From: Apostichopus japonicus
Lineage: Eukaryota; Echinodermata; Holothuroidea; Aspidochirotida; Stichopodidae
Length of the DNA stretch: 64,000 nucleotides
Assembly (NCBI RefSeq): GCF_037975245.1
Contig: NC_092583.1
Coordinates: 10,828,264-10,892,263 of the forward strand
Direction of reading: 5' to 3'
The position numbers were made by a program, and so were the translations under genes. Below the pieces are notes generated by a model. That model was not told where the DNA came from. It saw only the letters and a program-made list of their open reading frames with translations, and searched no databases. Each line of letters begins with the position of its first letter. Position 1 is the first letter of the stretch. Below are positions 1 through 10,862 of this stretch, one piece after another.

Positions 1-1158
1 ATATCATATAATTCCTTGATGAATTTTTGCGTTTTTTCCTTTTATTTTGCGAGATTTATGCCGTTTATTTGTAAGTGACAACACGACCTAGAAGGTTGAA
101 GGAGCCTCCTATCACGGGATGTTCTATACAAAGTGTTAATTGGTCAAATTGGAAGAACACTAGCAAACGATAACTCTTAATTAGAAATTTGCCACAACCA
201 AAACTGGAGCAAAGAAATTTCAAAGTTACCTCCGCCTACTAACACCCAGGCTCGTCGAGATCGAATACCCTCGTCTGCAATCGAATTCTTCTAAACGGGG
301 TAAAATTAAGGGCATGCAAGATACAATATCTAAGCTAATTCTTTATGATCATGCGTGAGAAACCGTAGTAAGTATCTTCCAGGAAAGAATTAAAAAATGT
401 CTGCAGCATTAAATATATTCCAGAATATTACATGACCCTATCGAGGACACTATGTCAGAGAAGTTCTAAAGACGAATGGTAAAAATGAATGAAGTTTTAT
501 GCCCTTGCGATCTGGAAGGAATTCAAGGCACGTGATGCGTGCCCGCGCTTCGCGCTTCAAATATAATTATAGATCGCCCTGACTCTAAGCTGAACCCTGA
601 CCAATGCACGTTTCTTCAGGCGGAACCATACACAACACAATAATGCCATCGACGACGTTGGCAAGCCCAAAGTAACCACCAATTGAATATTTTGCAGATT
701 AAACAACCATTCTATTATAATCTTCTTAAAGCAAAGGAAATGATAGTCTTCTGAGAAGATTATAGAATCATTTAAAGGAATAACACACGTTAACCGTAGA
801 GCGGTAAACGCATAAACATGGTAGCCTATTTGCAAAGCAGTAGTCTCATAGAACACATATGATGCTGTTGTAAAATGGCATTAAGATGACATCAATGAAA
901 GGCATCAACTAAATAGGTTGACAAAAGTCAAAAGTACCATCGTATGGTAATGTACGAGCCGTTTGAAAGGCATGTAGCACGAATTAGTATATGATGATCT
1001 CTGGGTGTTAAATTATAATACAACAGCAACATATATGTTTGCATCAGTTAGGTGACACACTAGCCTACTTTAACGACACAGTATGGACTCATCTTTCACA
1101 ATGATCATATATGGTGTTAAATATGATGTTCTATGGAAGTCAACAAAGGTGGTCATTA

Positions 1159-1232
1159 TAACGGTCATACACAGATTTGCTTTTACTTCCTGTAAACTAT
1201 ATATAACTACATCTGAACGTTACGAGTCAGTG
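1159..1232 (+). promoter_or_regulatory. Candidate core promoter of gene A
   Basis: A TATA box (TATATATAA, 1198-1206) lies 31 bases before the A of an initiator-like TCAGTG (1227-1232), the canonical metazoan spacing. Just upstream are ACTTCCTGT (1185-1193, an ETS/PU.1-type site on the minus strand) and TAACGG (1159-1164, a MYB-type site). The block is conserved in all four units. ETS and MYB factors act in blood-cell lineages of other animals, so expression in immune cells is a reasonable guess, not a demonstration. Confidence 0.5.
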
Positions 1233-1317
1233 AATTGAGTACTTTGGGAGTGCAAATATTGGTACGCTTGTATAACTGTAGGTAACAAACCTATATGGCA
1301 GACGGAAATGCGCTTGT
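1229..1317 (+). other. Candidate 5' UTR exon of gene A
   Basis: Begins at the predicted initiator. Two donors are possible: TAG|GTAACA after 1281, which leaves an ATG-free leader, or GTAAGT at 1318-1323, which has the better intron side but leaves upstream ATGs. The matching acceptor is the pyrimidine-rich tract ending TAG at 2831-2833. The intron would be about 1.5 kb and contain the relic Ig exon. Inferred only; transcript data are needed to choose the donor. Confidence 0.35.
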
Positions 1318-2255
1318 GTAAGTGTCCTCAACTACATGCCTTTGTAAACTTAACGATTGATACTCTATCAGCAATACTAACATAAATTCAGTTTTATTGC
1401 ATCTCTTTGGTTGGAACGTAAATCAAGTATTCAGTACAAGAGATCCAGTTTTGAATCAAGCCAGTTCGTGAATTTGTGTTAGAGACAACTCTCTAGAAGG
1501 TAAAGGTTTGTTTCTAATTTGCTGATATTGTGTTCTACAGTTTTGTTTTTGTCTGATGGTATACTTATTATAGAGGAAACATTCGAGCATCGAACCACAC
1601 TTCCATAATACCAATTGGACATCCAAATCAAAAACATCACCACGTACCACGGATATTATATACAGAAATTACATAGTGAAACTAGTTCATGCAACAGCAG
1701 AGTAGCTCATAACAGATCCAAAAGTTTAAATGCTCTCGTCAACTCATTTCGCCTCTTCACTGTTAATGTAACAGTAATGTTAAATCGAAATGTGTGTTAT
1801 CCTCCAAGAACTATCTATATACTTTACACTTAATCTAATGGCTTACACAACGACACTGAGCTGAATTGTTTACTGTTTCAATTTCTAACAAACAGTTACC
1901 ATTTCTGGAAAATGAGTTCCTTTTCGTTTTATGTTGGTTTACAATCTCAACGTGCTATTGACCTCTGACATGCAATGTTCTGGTCACACAATAGCTATAG
2001 TTGATAGATGCACTACATTATATAATTTATTATACATCGCAATCAATTTGAGAAATCCACTTCATGTTACGTCACTGCAATTATTATTTTGTTTCTTTCA
2101 GCAATGTGCAGCCACTTAAGTTCATTGTTGCAGGTGTGAATACTACCTCAAGAATATCCGTATTTAACGGTCACTGGGAAGGTTTTTCCCGCATGTATAA
2201 TATTCGTTCATTCAACTCTACCTAAATTGCAAGAATGAATTTTATTGGCGGATCA

Positions 2256-2652
2256 ATGGTTTTCTATGTACTGCTGCTCTTTTAGAATCAGTGTTCTGCT
2301 CACACAGTATCTCTGTTTACAAGATTGGACGATATTATATCAGTTGGAGAATCGGGTTCGCTACGATGTACAGTGTCAAATACGAATCCAAAGGAGGATA
2401 ACATCAATATGGTGATATTAGATGAAATGGTCAAAAATATACCATTCAGTACTTACCCATCGTGTTCCTGTTATTTACATGGAACAAGCCGAACATTTGA
2501 TCATTAGTCTTAACCGTCTGCACCGTAGCTTCCTAAAGTCTCACAGTTACCCCAAACCTGACAATAGTCCTACAGTGCACTCCATACAAGATTCAGGTAT
2601 ATACTACTGTTTTGAGTTTTCTAGCGGAATTGGGAAAATCTGTTTGATTTAG
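2256..2652 (+). pseudogene. Relic first exon (signal peptide + Ig domain 1) upstream of gene A
   Basis: Aligns with the 5' end of gene A: an ATG, then MVFYVLLLF, then an in-frame TAG (2283-2285), then NQCSAHTVSLFTRLDD and a B-strand motif SLRCTVS. The frame then shifts, and another frame carries the F-strand motif DSGIYYCFEF, typical of an Ig fold. Similarity stops after domain 1. The premature TAG is shared by all four units, so inactivation predates the array. The bases before the TAG (CTGCTGCTCTTTTAG) also look like a splice acceptor, so use as an alternative exon cannot be wholly excluded, but the frameshift argues against it. Confidence 0.75.
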
Positions 2653-2855
2653 AGAAATCGTGTTCGTGTTACTTTTTGTTTTTGTAATACTAAATATCTA
2701 TCTGAGAACTGTACAGCCGCAAATTTCATATAAATTGGTAAACATGACCGTTGTGAATCATCTTCGAAAACAAAACCGTATGCATGTTGTTGTAGCTATA
2801 CGGTTATGAACTCTTGCTTGTTTCTGTTTGTAGCAGTTCACGTATTGAAGCCAAA

Positions 2856-4223
2856 ATGGTTTATCTTCGGTGGATATTGCTTTTCGTTCCGTTACTTGCT
2901 TTTTTCTTTCATATATTGCTGGTATTTGAAAGTCAGTGTTCTGCGCAGACAGTGTCTCTGTTTACGAGATTAAACGACATTGTATTAGCTGGAGAATCGA
3001 TATCACTCAGATGTTCAGTGTCAGACACGAAACCAGAAGATGACATCATCATGGAGATAACGAATCAAACGGGACAACAGATTACATCAGGTTCAGCGGG
3101 ACTGGACGATGCTACAGTTTACACCGAACTAACTACTCCATTTGAAATTAGTACAAACCAGACATTCTTTTGCAGCGTTACTTGGGTAGACTTTACTGCT
3201 TCCACAAACCTGACGATTTCACCATTACCAATTGAACAGACATATTGTACTTCAAACTACACGGATGGTATCATTGTTGGCCAAACTGTGACTTTAACAT
3301 GTTATAGTTCTACGTCAGGGGTAGGTTTCATCAGCTGGAGTTCAGATAGTGATATAACATTCGATGAAACGATAGGCCTTGTAAGGACGATGACACAATA
3401 TAACAGGATAAATGTAAAACCATCTGTTAGTAGAAACGGCAGTGTGTTTACATGTGAACGTGATGGCGTAGCACCAGTAACCGACATAGACCGGTGTACC
3501 GTTGGTCCTATTTATGTTTATGAGAAGTTGGATATTTTCATTGATCCAATAACTACTACAACTGATCCAGCTATATTGTATCCAGGACAAGCAAACAATT
3601 ATACATGCTCATCTTTACCAACTTCATCTGTGCAGTGGTCCATTCCGAAGAAACTGGACGATTCTGGTATTGAGTTCTCTGTGGTAGGATCAATGATAAC
3701 AGTGCGTGCTACAACTAATACTACATTCATAGGTGATGTCCGTCTGGTTTGTTCAGGTCAAATCCTTGACCAAACAGCTGCAGCAAACATAACGTTAGCA
3801 ATTATTCCTCTGGAATTACCAACAACACCAGCCTCAAACACAGTTTCAAGTAAACCACCTGGTAATCAATTTCCTGTTGTTTCGTTAATTCCTGTCATAG
3901 GGTTTCTCTTATTTGCGTTGTCAATAATATTGGTTCTACTTTACCGGAAACGTAGACATACCGATTCTGAGTTAAATTCCAAATCTATTGCTAATGTAAC
4001 CTCTTCGGTGAATGTAGCATACGATTATTGCGATATTAACACCGATAGTGTAGCTAGAACCGTTACTTCTAGAGTAATCATATATGAAAACGTGACGGTA
4101 GCCTACGAAATTCCAGATGCACGAAGCACGAGGACAATTATTGACGAAGAAGAGAATGAGTCAGTATATTATAACAATCTACAAAAGTTTAATTTTGGGA
4201 CATATGGGCAAAAAAGGGAGTAA
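2856..4223 (+). CDS. Gene A: three-Ig-domain transmembrane receptor with ITIM-like tail
   Basis: 455 residues in one exon. The ATG at 2856 (CCAAAATGG) has a strong Kozak context, 23 bases after a splice acceptor (AG at 2832-2833). Signal peptide about 1-30, ending near QCSA. Three Ig-like domains with paired cysteines C53-C106, C149-C200 (W161) and C251-C299 (W261); C131 and C214 may form an extra bond. At least seven N-glycosylation sequons. Membrane helix about 341-363, then RKRRH as stop-transfer. Tail 364-455 has tyrosines 389, 391, 410, 417, 438, 439 and 450. IIYENV (Y410) and VYYNNL (Y439) fit the ITIM pattern [SIVL]xYxx[IVL]; Y410, Y438 and Y439 also fit YxN, the GRB2-SH2 pattern. Likely a cell-surface immune or adhesion receptor that recruits SH2 proteins. 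Ligand unknown; no named orthologue recognised. Confidence 0.85.
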   Translation: MVYLRWILLFVPLLAFFFHILLVFESQCSAQTVSLFTRLNDIVLAGESISLRCSVSDTKPEDDIIMEITNQTGQQITSGSAGLDDATVYTELTTPFEISTNQTFFCSVTWVDFTASTNLTISPLPIEQTYCTSNYTDGIIVGQTVTLTCYSSTSGVGFISWSSDSDITFDETIGLVRTMTQYNRINVKPSVSRNGSVFTCERDGVAPVTDIDRCTVGPIYVYEKLDIFIDPITTTTDPAILYPGQANNYTCSSLPTSSVQWSIPKKLDDSGIEFSVVGSMITVRATTNTTFIGDVRLVCSGQILDQTAAANITLAIIPLELPTTPASNTVSSKPPGNQFPVVSLIPVIGFLLFALSIILVLLYRKRRHTDSELNSKSIANVTSSVNVAYDYCDINTDSVARTVTSRVIIYENVTVAYEIPDARSTRTIIDEEENESVYYNNLQKFNFGTYGQKRE

Positions 4224-4387
4224 TCCGGGAAACTTTGAGAATTCAGCTGTGGTAAAAGCACAAACTACGATGAATGCAATTTAAAATCAATTTCTTATGT
4301 AGCAGGTAGGAAAATGTGTTTGGTCTCATACCAGAACAATTATATTTGTTTATATGAAACAATTATCATAATTAATTCATATATTGC

Positions 4388-4460
4388 TGGATAGCTACGT
4401 TGGTAGAGCGCTGTACTAGTAACCAATAGGTCAATCTCGTTCTATCTCGATTCTCGTTCT
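4388..4460 (+). repeat. tRNA-like (SINE?) relic
   Basis: TAGCTACGTTGGTAGAGCG (4392-4410) closely fits the RNA polymerase III A box and D arm of a tRNA, followed by a CTAGTAA loop-like stretch that would read as a threonine (AGT) anticodon. The anticodon stem does not pair and the B box is degenerate, so it is not a working tRNA. The same block lies at about 23,205-23,278 and 32,825-32,897; a more decayed form is at about 14,180-14,250. Confidence 0.35.
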
Positions 4461-7102
4461 AGCCATAAATTTCGTTGCTCTTTTCTACGTTATAATTTAA
4501 TCAGAAATAACTGTTTACCAAATGTAACCCGACGTAAAAAAACTTTTTTTTTTAAGCAGGTGCAGTTTAGCAGTACGTAGACTTGGAAGAGATATTCCAT
4601 TGTTTTACGTTAATAGCTTAACAAATAAGATGAAACTTTTCTGCATCTTTTGGCCAAAATATGTTCTTATAGGATTTGTCCTCTATGAAAAGCTTTAATT
4701 TTAATATGTCGAATAGGGTGATGAATTACTTTAAGTGTATTTATGATATATATTTATCAGTCTTTAGTAAACAGGACTAATTAAATGTTCTCAGCCTGTA
4801 TAAGAAAGTTTATTTTCATTCTCTTCAGTCGGATCAGGTTTCATCGTTTGACTGGCATATCCAGTGCCCTGGCAGTATTTCTATACATTAAATTCTTTAT
4901 CGTACAAAAAGAAAGTGATATTTTTCGTTCTTCTTTTAAGAATTCCTTTTCTTAGCTGTGGAAAAGCAGCAATATTCCTACTGTTTCCATTTTGATAGTT
5001 TTGCAAAAACGTATCTATAAAAAACTTGAACCTTGCAGAATCGGTCTAAACAAATTCAGAGAATCCTGCGACGCTCAGAATTTGAAGTTGGTCATTATGG
5101 TAACGCTCAATATTGTACACCATTGATAATTTGTGCGAAAATGGTACTGAAATTTTCGTCCAACCTTATACCATTGGTGACGATGTAACTAAACTCGGTG
5201 GTTTTAATGTGCATTTGTCACCAAAAGGTGGCACCATAACATGATTGGACATGCACGTTTCCAAAGGCCGAGGAGGTGGTAGGGTTGGGGGGGGGGGTGT
5301 TGTAAAGTGTCTTTATGCTCGTGTGTGGCCTTGTGTATATGTGTGAGCAACGATATGTCCCAAACAGCTCAGTGCTCATTAGTACGGCGGATGTTCTTGA
5401 TGCGCATTGTGCGTGAGCCTCACCATGGGATATAGGCCGTGAATTAGGATTAATAGGGTCAAGGGTAAGAGGTAGAAAAACAACAAAACAATGACTAATA
5501 CGCTTGTACCAAAATGAAGAATTGTGAAACAACTTCAAACTCACGTTGGATATTAGACACCCGGTTAATGGGACACTTGTTAATATTGGTCAAAAAGGTC
5601 ATATGAATGGAATAGACTGTCGTCATTTGTGGTGATGTTTAGTTTTCCATTCAAACCAAGTCATAGGAAGGTAATAAATTCCAACGTAAACAAATCGCTG
5701 ATTATTTTGAACATGTGACCAAATGGGCGACTTTGTCTAAATCGCCTGAGTGTATCCGCAATTATACTAGTTTATTCGATTTGAGTGAGACATGCTGTCA
5801 ACAAGGAAGTGACAGAAAATTTAAGCTTCATTGATTTTCGTCGAAAACGGTTGTTGGTTTTACTAATCTTGGCAGGCTATATGTGCAATACAAACGTAAC
5901 GATACCTTACACTTCCTTATCGTTGAACCATACATATAGTAAGAATCCTATACGCTACCGCTTTGGTACGTTATCAACGCAACTGTTATAGATAATTTGT
6001 CAACATGGAACATGTATCATTCATCAGAACACGAAATATGAGAAGTTTGAGATATCGTTTCTTTCCTATCGGTAAAATCTGATGAGCCTTACAAAGATTA
6101 TCATTCGATTGAGAGGGGAATTCTTCGTCGTTAACGTTATTAATTTCCCCTAAAATTTGCCAAAGAGGCATAAACATAAGGAACGTAAAGTCTCTTTTTT
6201 TCAAGTTCTTAATGGTAACATATTTCACAGATTTTCTTCTGTAATTTATGAATATGCATGTGAAAGAATGTGTCATACATAAGTCAATGGAACATGGAAG
6301 GCAATAGATACCTCAGAAAAGACGTGCAAACAAACCGCTAGCATGTCTGTGGCACGGTTATTATTAATGGACAATGACATCCACTACACTTGGTAAACAC
6401 TATACTAGTATTAGATGTGGCAAACAGTGAAAACGTCGATAGATATTGTTATTTCTATTTCAAAACATCAGTTGGATTATTGCCGACTGATATTTTTCTC
6501 TCGAAATAACCAAACCTTACTCCTTCAAGCCTTTTGGAATATACTGCCCAATCAAACTCAATTGGCAGACCAAAAAAAAGTACTTTGTTTGTATAGGTAT
6601 TGTAAGCCTACATACTTTGGTACATTTTGGTACCTCAACTTACTACTTAGAGAGACAGTTTTACAATATATATTAGCCTGTATCTCGCATTTGTTTTTAT
6701 GCTCAGTCGGTTGATCCTAGATGATGGGGCAGGGCGGGCATATAGTAACGTCCTCATTTGGCTAAGGCAATCGTGAACTTCCTCCTGCTTTTGTACAGGC
6801 ATTGCAATGTCATTGTTATCAGTAGGTTACGAATTGCAGGCATTGGATATTCGGGTCAGTGAATTTACATAACGTAGACCTATACGTGGTGCAGAATGCA
6901 TCAATGCCATATTAGTGATAAATATGTTTGCACTTCCTTCATAGGATTTGACTACCTAGTCCCGATAACAACTGGTAGTTTGTTCGTTGTATTGGTGCAA
7001 TAAGCTCACATGATCATGTTGTATTATATAATTAGTATTAGACAGTTACAAGCACCAATAATACTTTCAAAAGCATCCGTATTTGACTGAAACTCTTTGA
7101 CT

Positions 7103-7126
7103 TAAGTGGAGGAGTAAGAGGAGGAA
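7103..7126 (+). repeat. Short AGG/GGA tract, unit 1 allele
   Basis: Interrupted GGAGGAGTAAGAGGAGG, at the same unit position as the longer tracts in unit 2 (16,850-16,894) and unit 4 (35,456-35,654). Unit 3 has the same short form at about 25,925. Confidence 0.6.
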
Positions 7127-7383
7127 TGTATTACCCTTCAGTGCTTGCAAATTGACATATGTAGCATCCAGTATGTACTGAATGAAACCGAAAAGTGATA
7201 TATACTGTAAATGTTCGAAATAATGATGTCAACTCTATACGTGCCTACATGTTTGTTTTAGAGGGAGCTGGATTCGAGACCAGTGTATACACCTGCATAT
7301 ACATTACGCTCAGTCTACAGACTTCAGTTAATAACTGAATTATTCAACTACCTTATATCAACTGTATATGGGAGTGACGAACT

Positions 7384-7860
7384 TAAATAAATAATATAAA
7401 TAATATAAAATAAATTGCAAACAGCTGTCAATACAACTGCAGTGCATATACAAGCGAATAATTTATTTGAAAGCGGCTGTTGTCAATCAATTGTTGAAAA
7501 CTTCAAGAACCTCATCACTTTAAATAGTTGCAACATTATGTGCAAAGTTTAGTCAAAAACTGTATTGTAAAAGGAATCGATCAACTGTAAATACATGAAA
7601 TTAAGAAGTTAATTTGAAATATTGAAGTGAAAATGACCTTTTTCTATATGTCAACTGCCCATCACCTCTGTATGTAGAGCTTAATTTTAAATAGGTTGCC
7701 AAATCAAAACTTAAATAGCTGTTGACCAACTTTATACGGAAGAAAAGAACTTTATTGTAAATAGCTGTAGATCAACTTTTTTGTTTGTTTCTTAATAGTT
7801 GTCGACCAACCGTATAATTAAGAGAATAACGTACAATAGCTGATTTTCTTCATATTCAGG
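7384..7860 (+). repeat. Degenerate AATAGCTGT-rich repeat block
   Basis: Loosely periodic copies of a phrase like TAAATAGCTGTNNATCAAC, 40-70 bases apart and diverged. It starts with an AT-rich run containing several AATAAA words. The block recurs in every unit, near 17,155-17,470, 26,200-26,680 and 35,920-36,230. No coding potential. Confidence 0.5.
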
Positions 7861-8139
7861 TTTTACTTTTCACGGAATAAACCGAACATCTTACTTGAAA
7901 TATGTTGTTCGTCATAGGAGTTCCATATGAAGGATTTTCGTGAGATCCAACGTTAAGCGTTCATAGGAAAGCCTTATAGGTGCACTTACTGTGTTTATTA
8001 ATACAATAAAAACTTGAATTGAAGTTTAAAGTAAATGTGATGACATTAATAAACAAACAGACTGGGTAATTTCTCTCCAAGCTTGTATCAGATGATGAAA
8101 GCTATACAAAAGAAACAAACGGCCTTAATTGTATAGATC

Positions 8140-8200
8140 TATATGTTAGAAGTATATGATAGAAGTATATGTTAGAAGTATATGTTAGAAGTATATGTTA
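8140..8200 (+). repeat. 13-bp minisatellite (TATATGTTAGAAG)n, left part
   Basis: Near-perfect copies of a 13-base word. The foldback element at 8201 splits the array; it resumes at 8669-8757. All four units carry this array, with unit-specific lengths. Confidence 0.8.
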
Positions 8201-8668
8201 TTATACAAATAATGAATGGTTATGAGAGCAATAGTGCAAATATTTCATGAGTTGAAAGATGGAATGTTCCATTCAACGAGGCGCAGCCGTGTTGAATGGA
8301 ACAAATTACATCTTTCAACGAATGAAGTATTTGCACTTTTGCACGAATAAAAACCATTCATTATTTGTTTTATACAACACCTTCAAAATTGGATATTTCC
8401 ATTGCTCTCATAGAGCGGATTTTTGTTAGAGTAACACTACCATCGGTGTGTGTAACTCATGTTGTATTAAGATGGGTAAAATGCACTCATGCAACAGATT
8501 GTTTTGAACAGACAGGTTTCTCTGCTCTCTTACCATTCAAAAAAAGTGCTACCAAAAAAGTATAACCCATGGTTCTATTTTATATAATAGAACATAGCGG
8601 ATTTTGCATGCAATCAACGAGCAATTGGCCAATCAAATGACCAGAATACAATTAGGTGTTGTATAAAA
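8201..8668. mobile_element. Foldback MITE inserted in the 13-bp minisatellite (unit 1)
   Basis: About 468 bp, absent at the matching place in units 2 and 4. It starts TTATACAA and ends with its complement. The left 165 bases form a long hairpin: CAAATAATGAATGG near 8206 pairs with the sequence ending 8367, and GTTCCATTCAAC pairs with GTTGAATGGAAC around a GC-rich loop. A perfect 15-base inverted pair (TTTTATACAACACCT at 8368 and its complement ending 8668) encloses the right part. No transposase is present; the short ORF inside reads through the element and is not a gene. Non-autonomous DNA transposon, family not assigned. Confidence 0.7.
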
Positions 8669-8757
8669 GTATATGTTTGATGTAAATATGTTAGATGTAT
8701 ATATGTTAGATTTATAAATGTAAGAAGTATATGTTAGAAGTATATGTTAGAAGTATA
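8669..8757 (+). repeat. 13-bp minisatellite, right part (unit 1)
   Basis: Continuation of the TATATGTTAGAAG array beyond the MITE, with more variant copies (TTTGATG, TTAGATG). Confidence 0.7.
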
Positions 8758-10788
8758 ATCAAGCATATTTAGCTGTTGATTTTGTTTCATGTTTGGTGAA
8801 CAGGGTAGTCAGATGACACATTCAACTCAGATAATGTTTTATGCGGTGTTTTGTTTTTGTTTTATTGAGTAGCGTTTTTGTTCCCTTTTGAGAACTAATA
8901 AAACATACGTTGTTGGTAGTAGAAGTATGCATCGACTCATTGAATATTTATTATTGTCATGTCTTAGATGGAGAGAAAGGCGTTCTCTAAACATGTAACA
9001 TTTTTAAATATATATATAACGTCCATAGTTTGAATGTATTTATCATAAGATCACATGTCCATGTCTTTCTCCTCGGTCAGAGCATGTTCGTTGTAACAAG
9101 AAGGATTTAACATTTGATTTCCCAGCTTCTAAAGACGTTTCTCTTCCTTAATTCGTTAGATATTTTCAAGAAACGATTATGCGTCAATATATTTCTACAT
9201 GTCCTATATATTTATTCATCATTACCTTCTAACGGTGTGTTTTATAGAAGGTTGGATTTCTAGTAAGTTTTACTGCGATTGAGTTGTGTATAGGCGTTGA
9301 TCCTCCTAAGTTGCATCTATTTATGGAGTTCTTAGATGTTGAGGCATTGGCTTACGGACGGGATGTTGGCAATTGAAATATTTTTCCTATTCGACAGGCT
9401 TTTGTTTGTATAATGCATCAAGTTTGGCAAATTTTTATTCAAAGCGTATATGCACATTGCGTGTACCGAGTATATTAACTTGTACATATATCAATCTAAC
9501 AGCACGTACTTTGGCAGAATAGTTGGCTACATGAGAGAGAGAACAAACCAATGTGAAGACAACATGCATGCTGCGTAGACCTATAACGTTTAAAAGCCTT
9601 TCTAGGGCTAAGACGAGAGTCGCCTATAGTGGTATTATAAAGTCTATACAGTAATATCATATCATCCCTTGATGAATTTTTGCGTTTTTTCCTTTTATTT
9701 TGCGAGATTTATGCCGTTTATTTGTAAGTGGCAACACGACCTGGAAGGTTAAGGGGACTCCTATGACGGGATGTTCTTTTAATTGGTCAAATTGAAAGAA
9801 CACTAGCAAGAAATAACTCTTAACTAGAAATTTGCCACAACCAAAACTGGAGCAAAGAAATTTCCAACTTACCTCCAAGCACCCAGGCTCGTCGAGATCG
9901 AATACTCGCGTCTGTAATCTAATTGTTTTAAACAGAGTAAAATTAAGGACATGTAAGATACAATATCTTAGCTAATTCTTTATGATCATGCGTGAGAAAC
10001 CGTAGTAAATATCTTCCAGGAAAGCATTAAAATATGTCTGCAACATTAAATATATTCCAGACTATTACATAAACGAGGACACTATGTCAGAGAAGTTCTA
10101 AAAACGAATGGTAAAAATGAATGAAATTTAATGCCCTTGAGGTCTGGAAGGAACTCAAAGCACGTGATGCGTTCACGTGCTTCACGCTTTATAATTATAG
10201 ATCGCTCTGACCCTATTATAGCTGAACTCTGACCAATGCACGTTTCTTCAGGTGGAACTATACACAGCAACAATGCCACCGACGACGTTGGCAAGCCCAA
10301 AGTATCCACCAATTGAATGTTTTGCAGATTAAACAACCATTCTATTATAATCTTCTTAAAGCAAAGGAAATGATAGTCTTTTGAGAAGATTATAGAATCA
10401 TTTAAAGGAATAACACACGTTAACCGTAGAGCGGTAAACGCATAAACATGGTAGCCTATTTGCAAAGCAGTAGTCTCATAGAACACATATGATGCTGTTG
10501 TAAAATGGCATTAAGATGACATCAATGAAAGGCATCAACTAAATAGGTTGACAAAAGTCAAAAGTACCATCGTATGGTAATGTACGAGCCGTTTGAAAGG
10601 CATGTAGCACGAATTAGTATATGATGATCTCTGGGTGTTAAATTATAATACAACAGCAACATATATGTTTGCATCAGTTAGGTGACACACTAGCCTACTT
10701 TAACGACACAGTATGGACTCATCTTTCACAATGATCATATATGGTGTTACATATGATGTTCTATGGAAGTCAACAAAGGTGGTCATTA

Positions 10789-10862
10789 TAACGGTCATAC
10801 ACAGATTTGCTTTTACTTCCTGTAAACTATATATAACTACATCTGAACGTTACGAGTCAGTG
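10789..10862 (+). promoter_or_regulatory. Candidate core promoter of gene B
   Basis: Same block as for gene A: MYB-like and ETS-like words, TATATATAA at 10,828-10,836 and TCAGTG at 10,857-10,862. The spacing is kept. GTAAGT donor candidate at 10,948-10,953. Confidence 0.5.

Larger units (their letters stand above)
1..9656 (+). repeat. Tandem array unit 1 (holds gene A)
   Basis: First of four head-to-tail units. The head near position 1 (TTGATGAATTTTTGCG) recurs at the start of units 2 and 4, so the window probably opens inside the array. From about 630 onward the unit matches unit 3 nearly base for base at an offset of 18,817-18,818; before 630 the two differ clearly. Outside the gene, promoter, relic exon and repeats listed separately, 1-1150, 4461-7080 and 8770-9656 show no coding potential. 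Small ORFs there are poor in composition and recur only because the units are near-identical. A 9-base G run lies near 5287. Confidence 0.9.

Noticed and set aside
557-856. Minus-strand ORF recurring in all units (also near 10,082, 19,443 and 28,899)
   Set aside because: It recurs only because the units are near-identical. Its length and end vary freely between units by frameshift and stops, and it shows no domain.
1456-1650. Minus-strand ORF of about 64 codons present in all units
   Set aside because: No start context, domain or partner signals; indels in unit 2 shift its middle without apparent constraint.
2102-2133. Possible 32-base exon between TTTCTTTCAG and GTGTGAAT
   Set aside because: Acceptor and donor look usable and are conserved, but the exon is very short, contains stops, and conservation within young duplicates is uninformative.
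2814-2855. Extended start of gene A (and its counterparts) 14 codons upstream
   Set aside because: It would start at TTG and translate the splice-acceptor tract; the ATG at 2856 has a strong Kozak context and a signal peptide follows at once.
4390-4460. Functional threonine tRNA gene
   Set aside because: The A box is good, but the anticodon stem does not pair, the B box is degenerate and no acceptor stem closes.
5218-5544. Minus-strand ORF across a C/G homopolymer (also units 2, 3 and 4)
   Set aside because: Frame depends on homopolymer length, which differs between units; no protein-like features.
8365-8565. 66-codon ORF
   Set aside because: Lies wholly within the foldback MITE; no transposase similarity.
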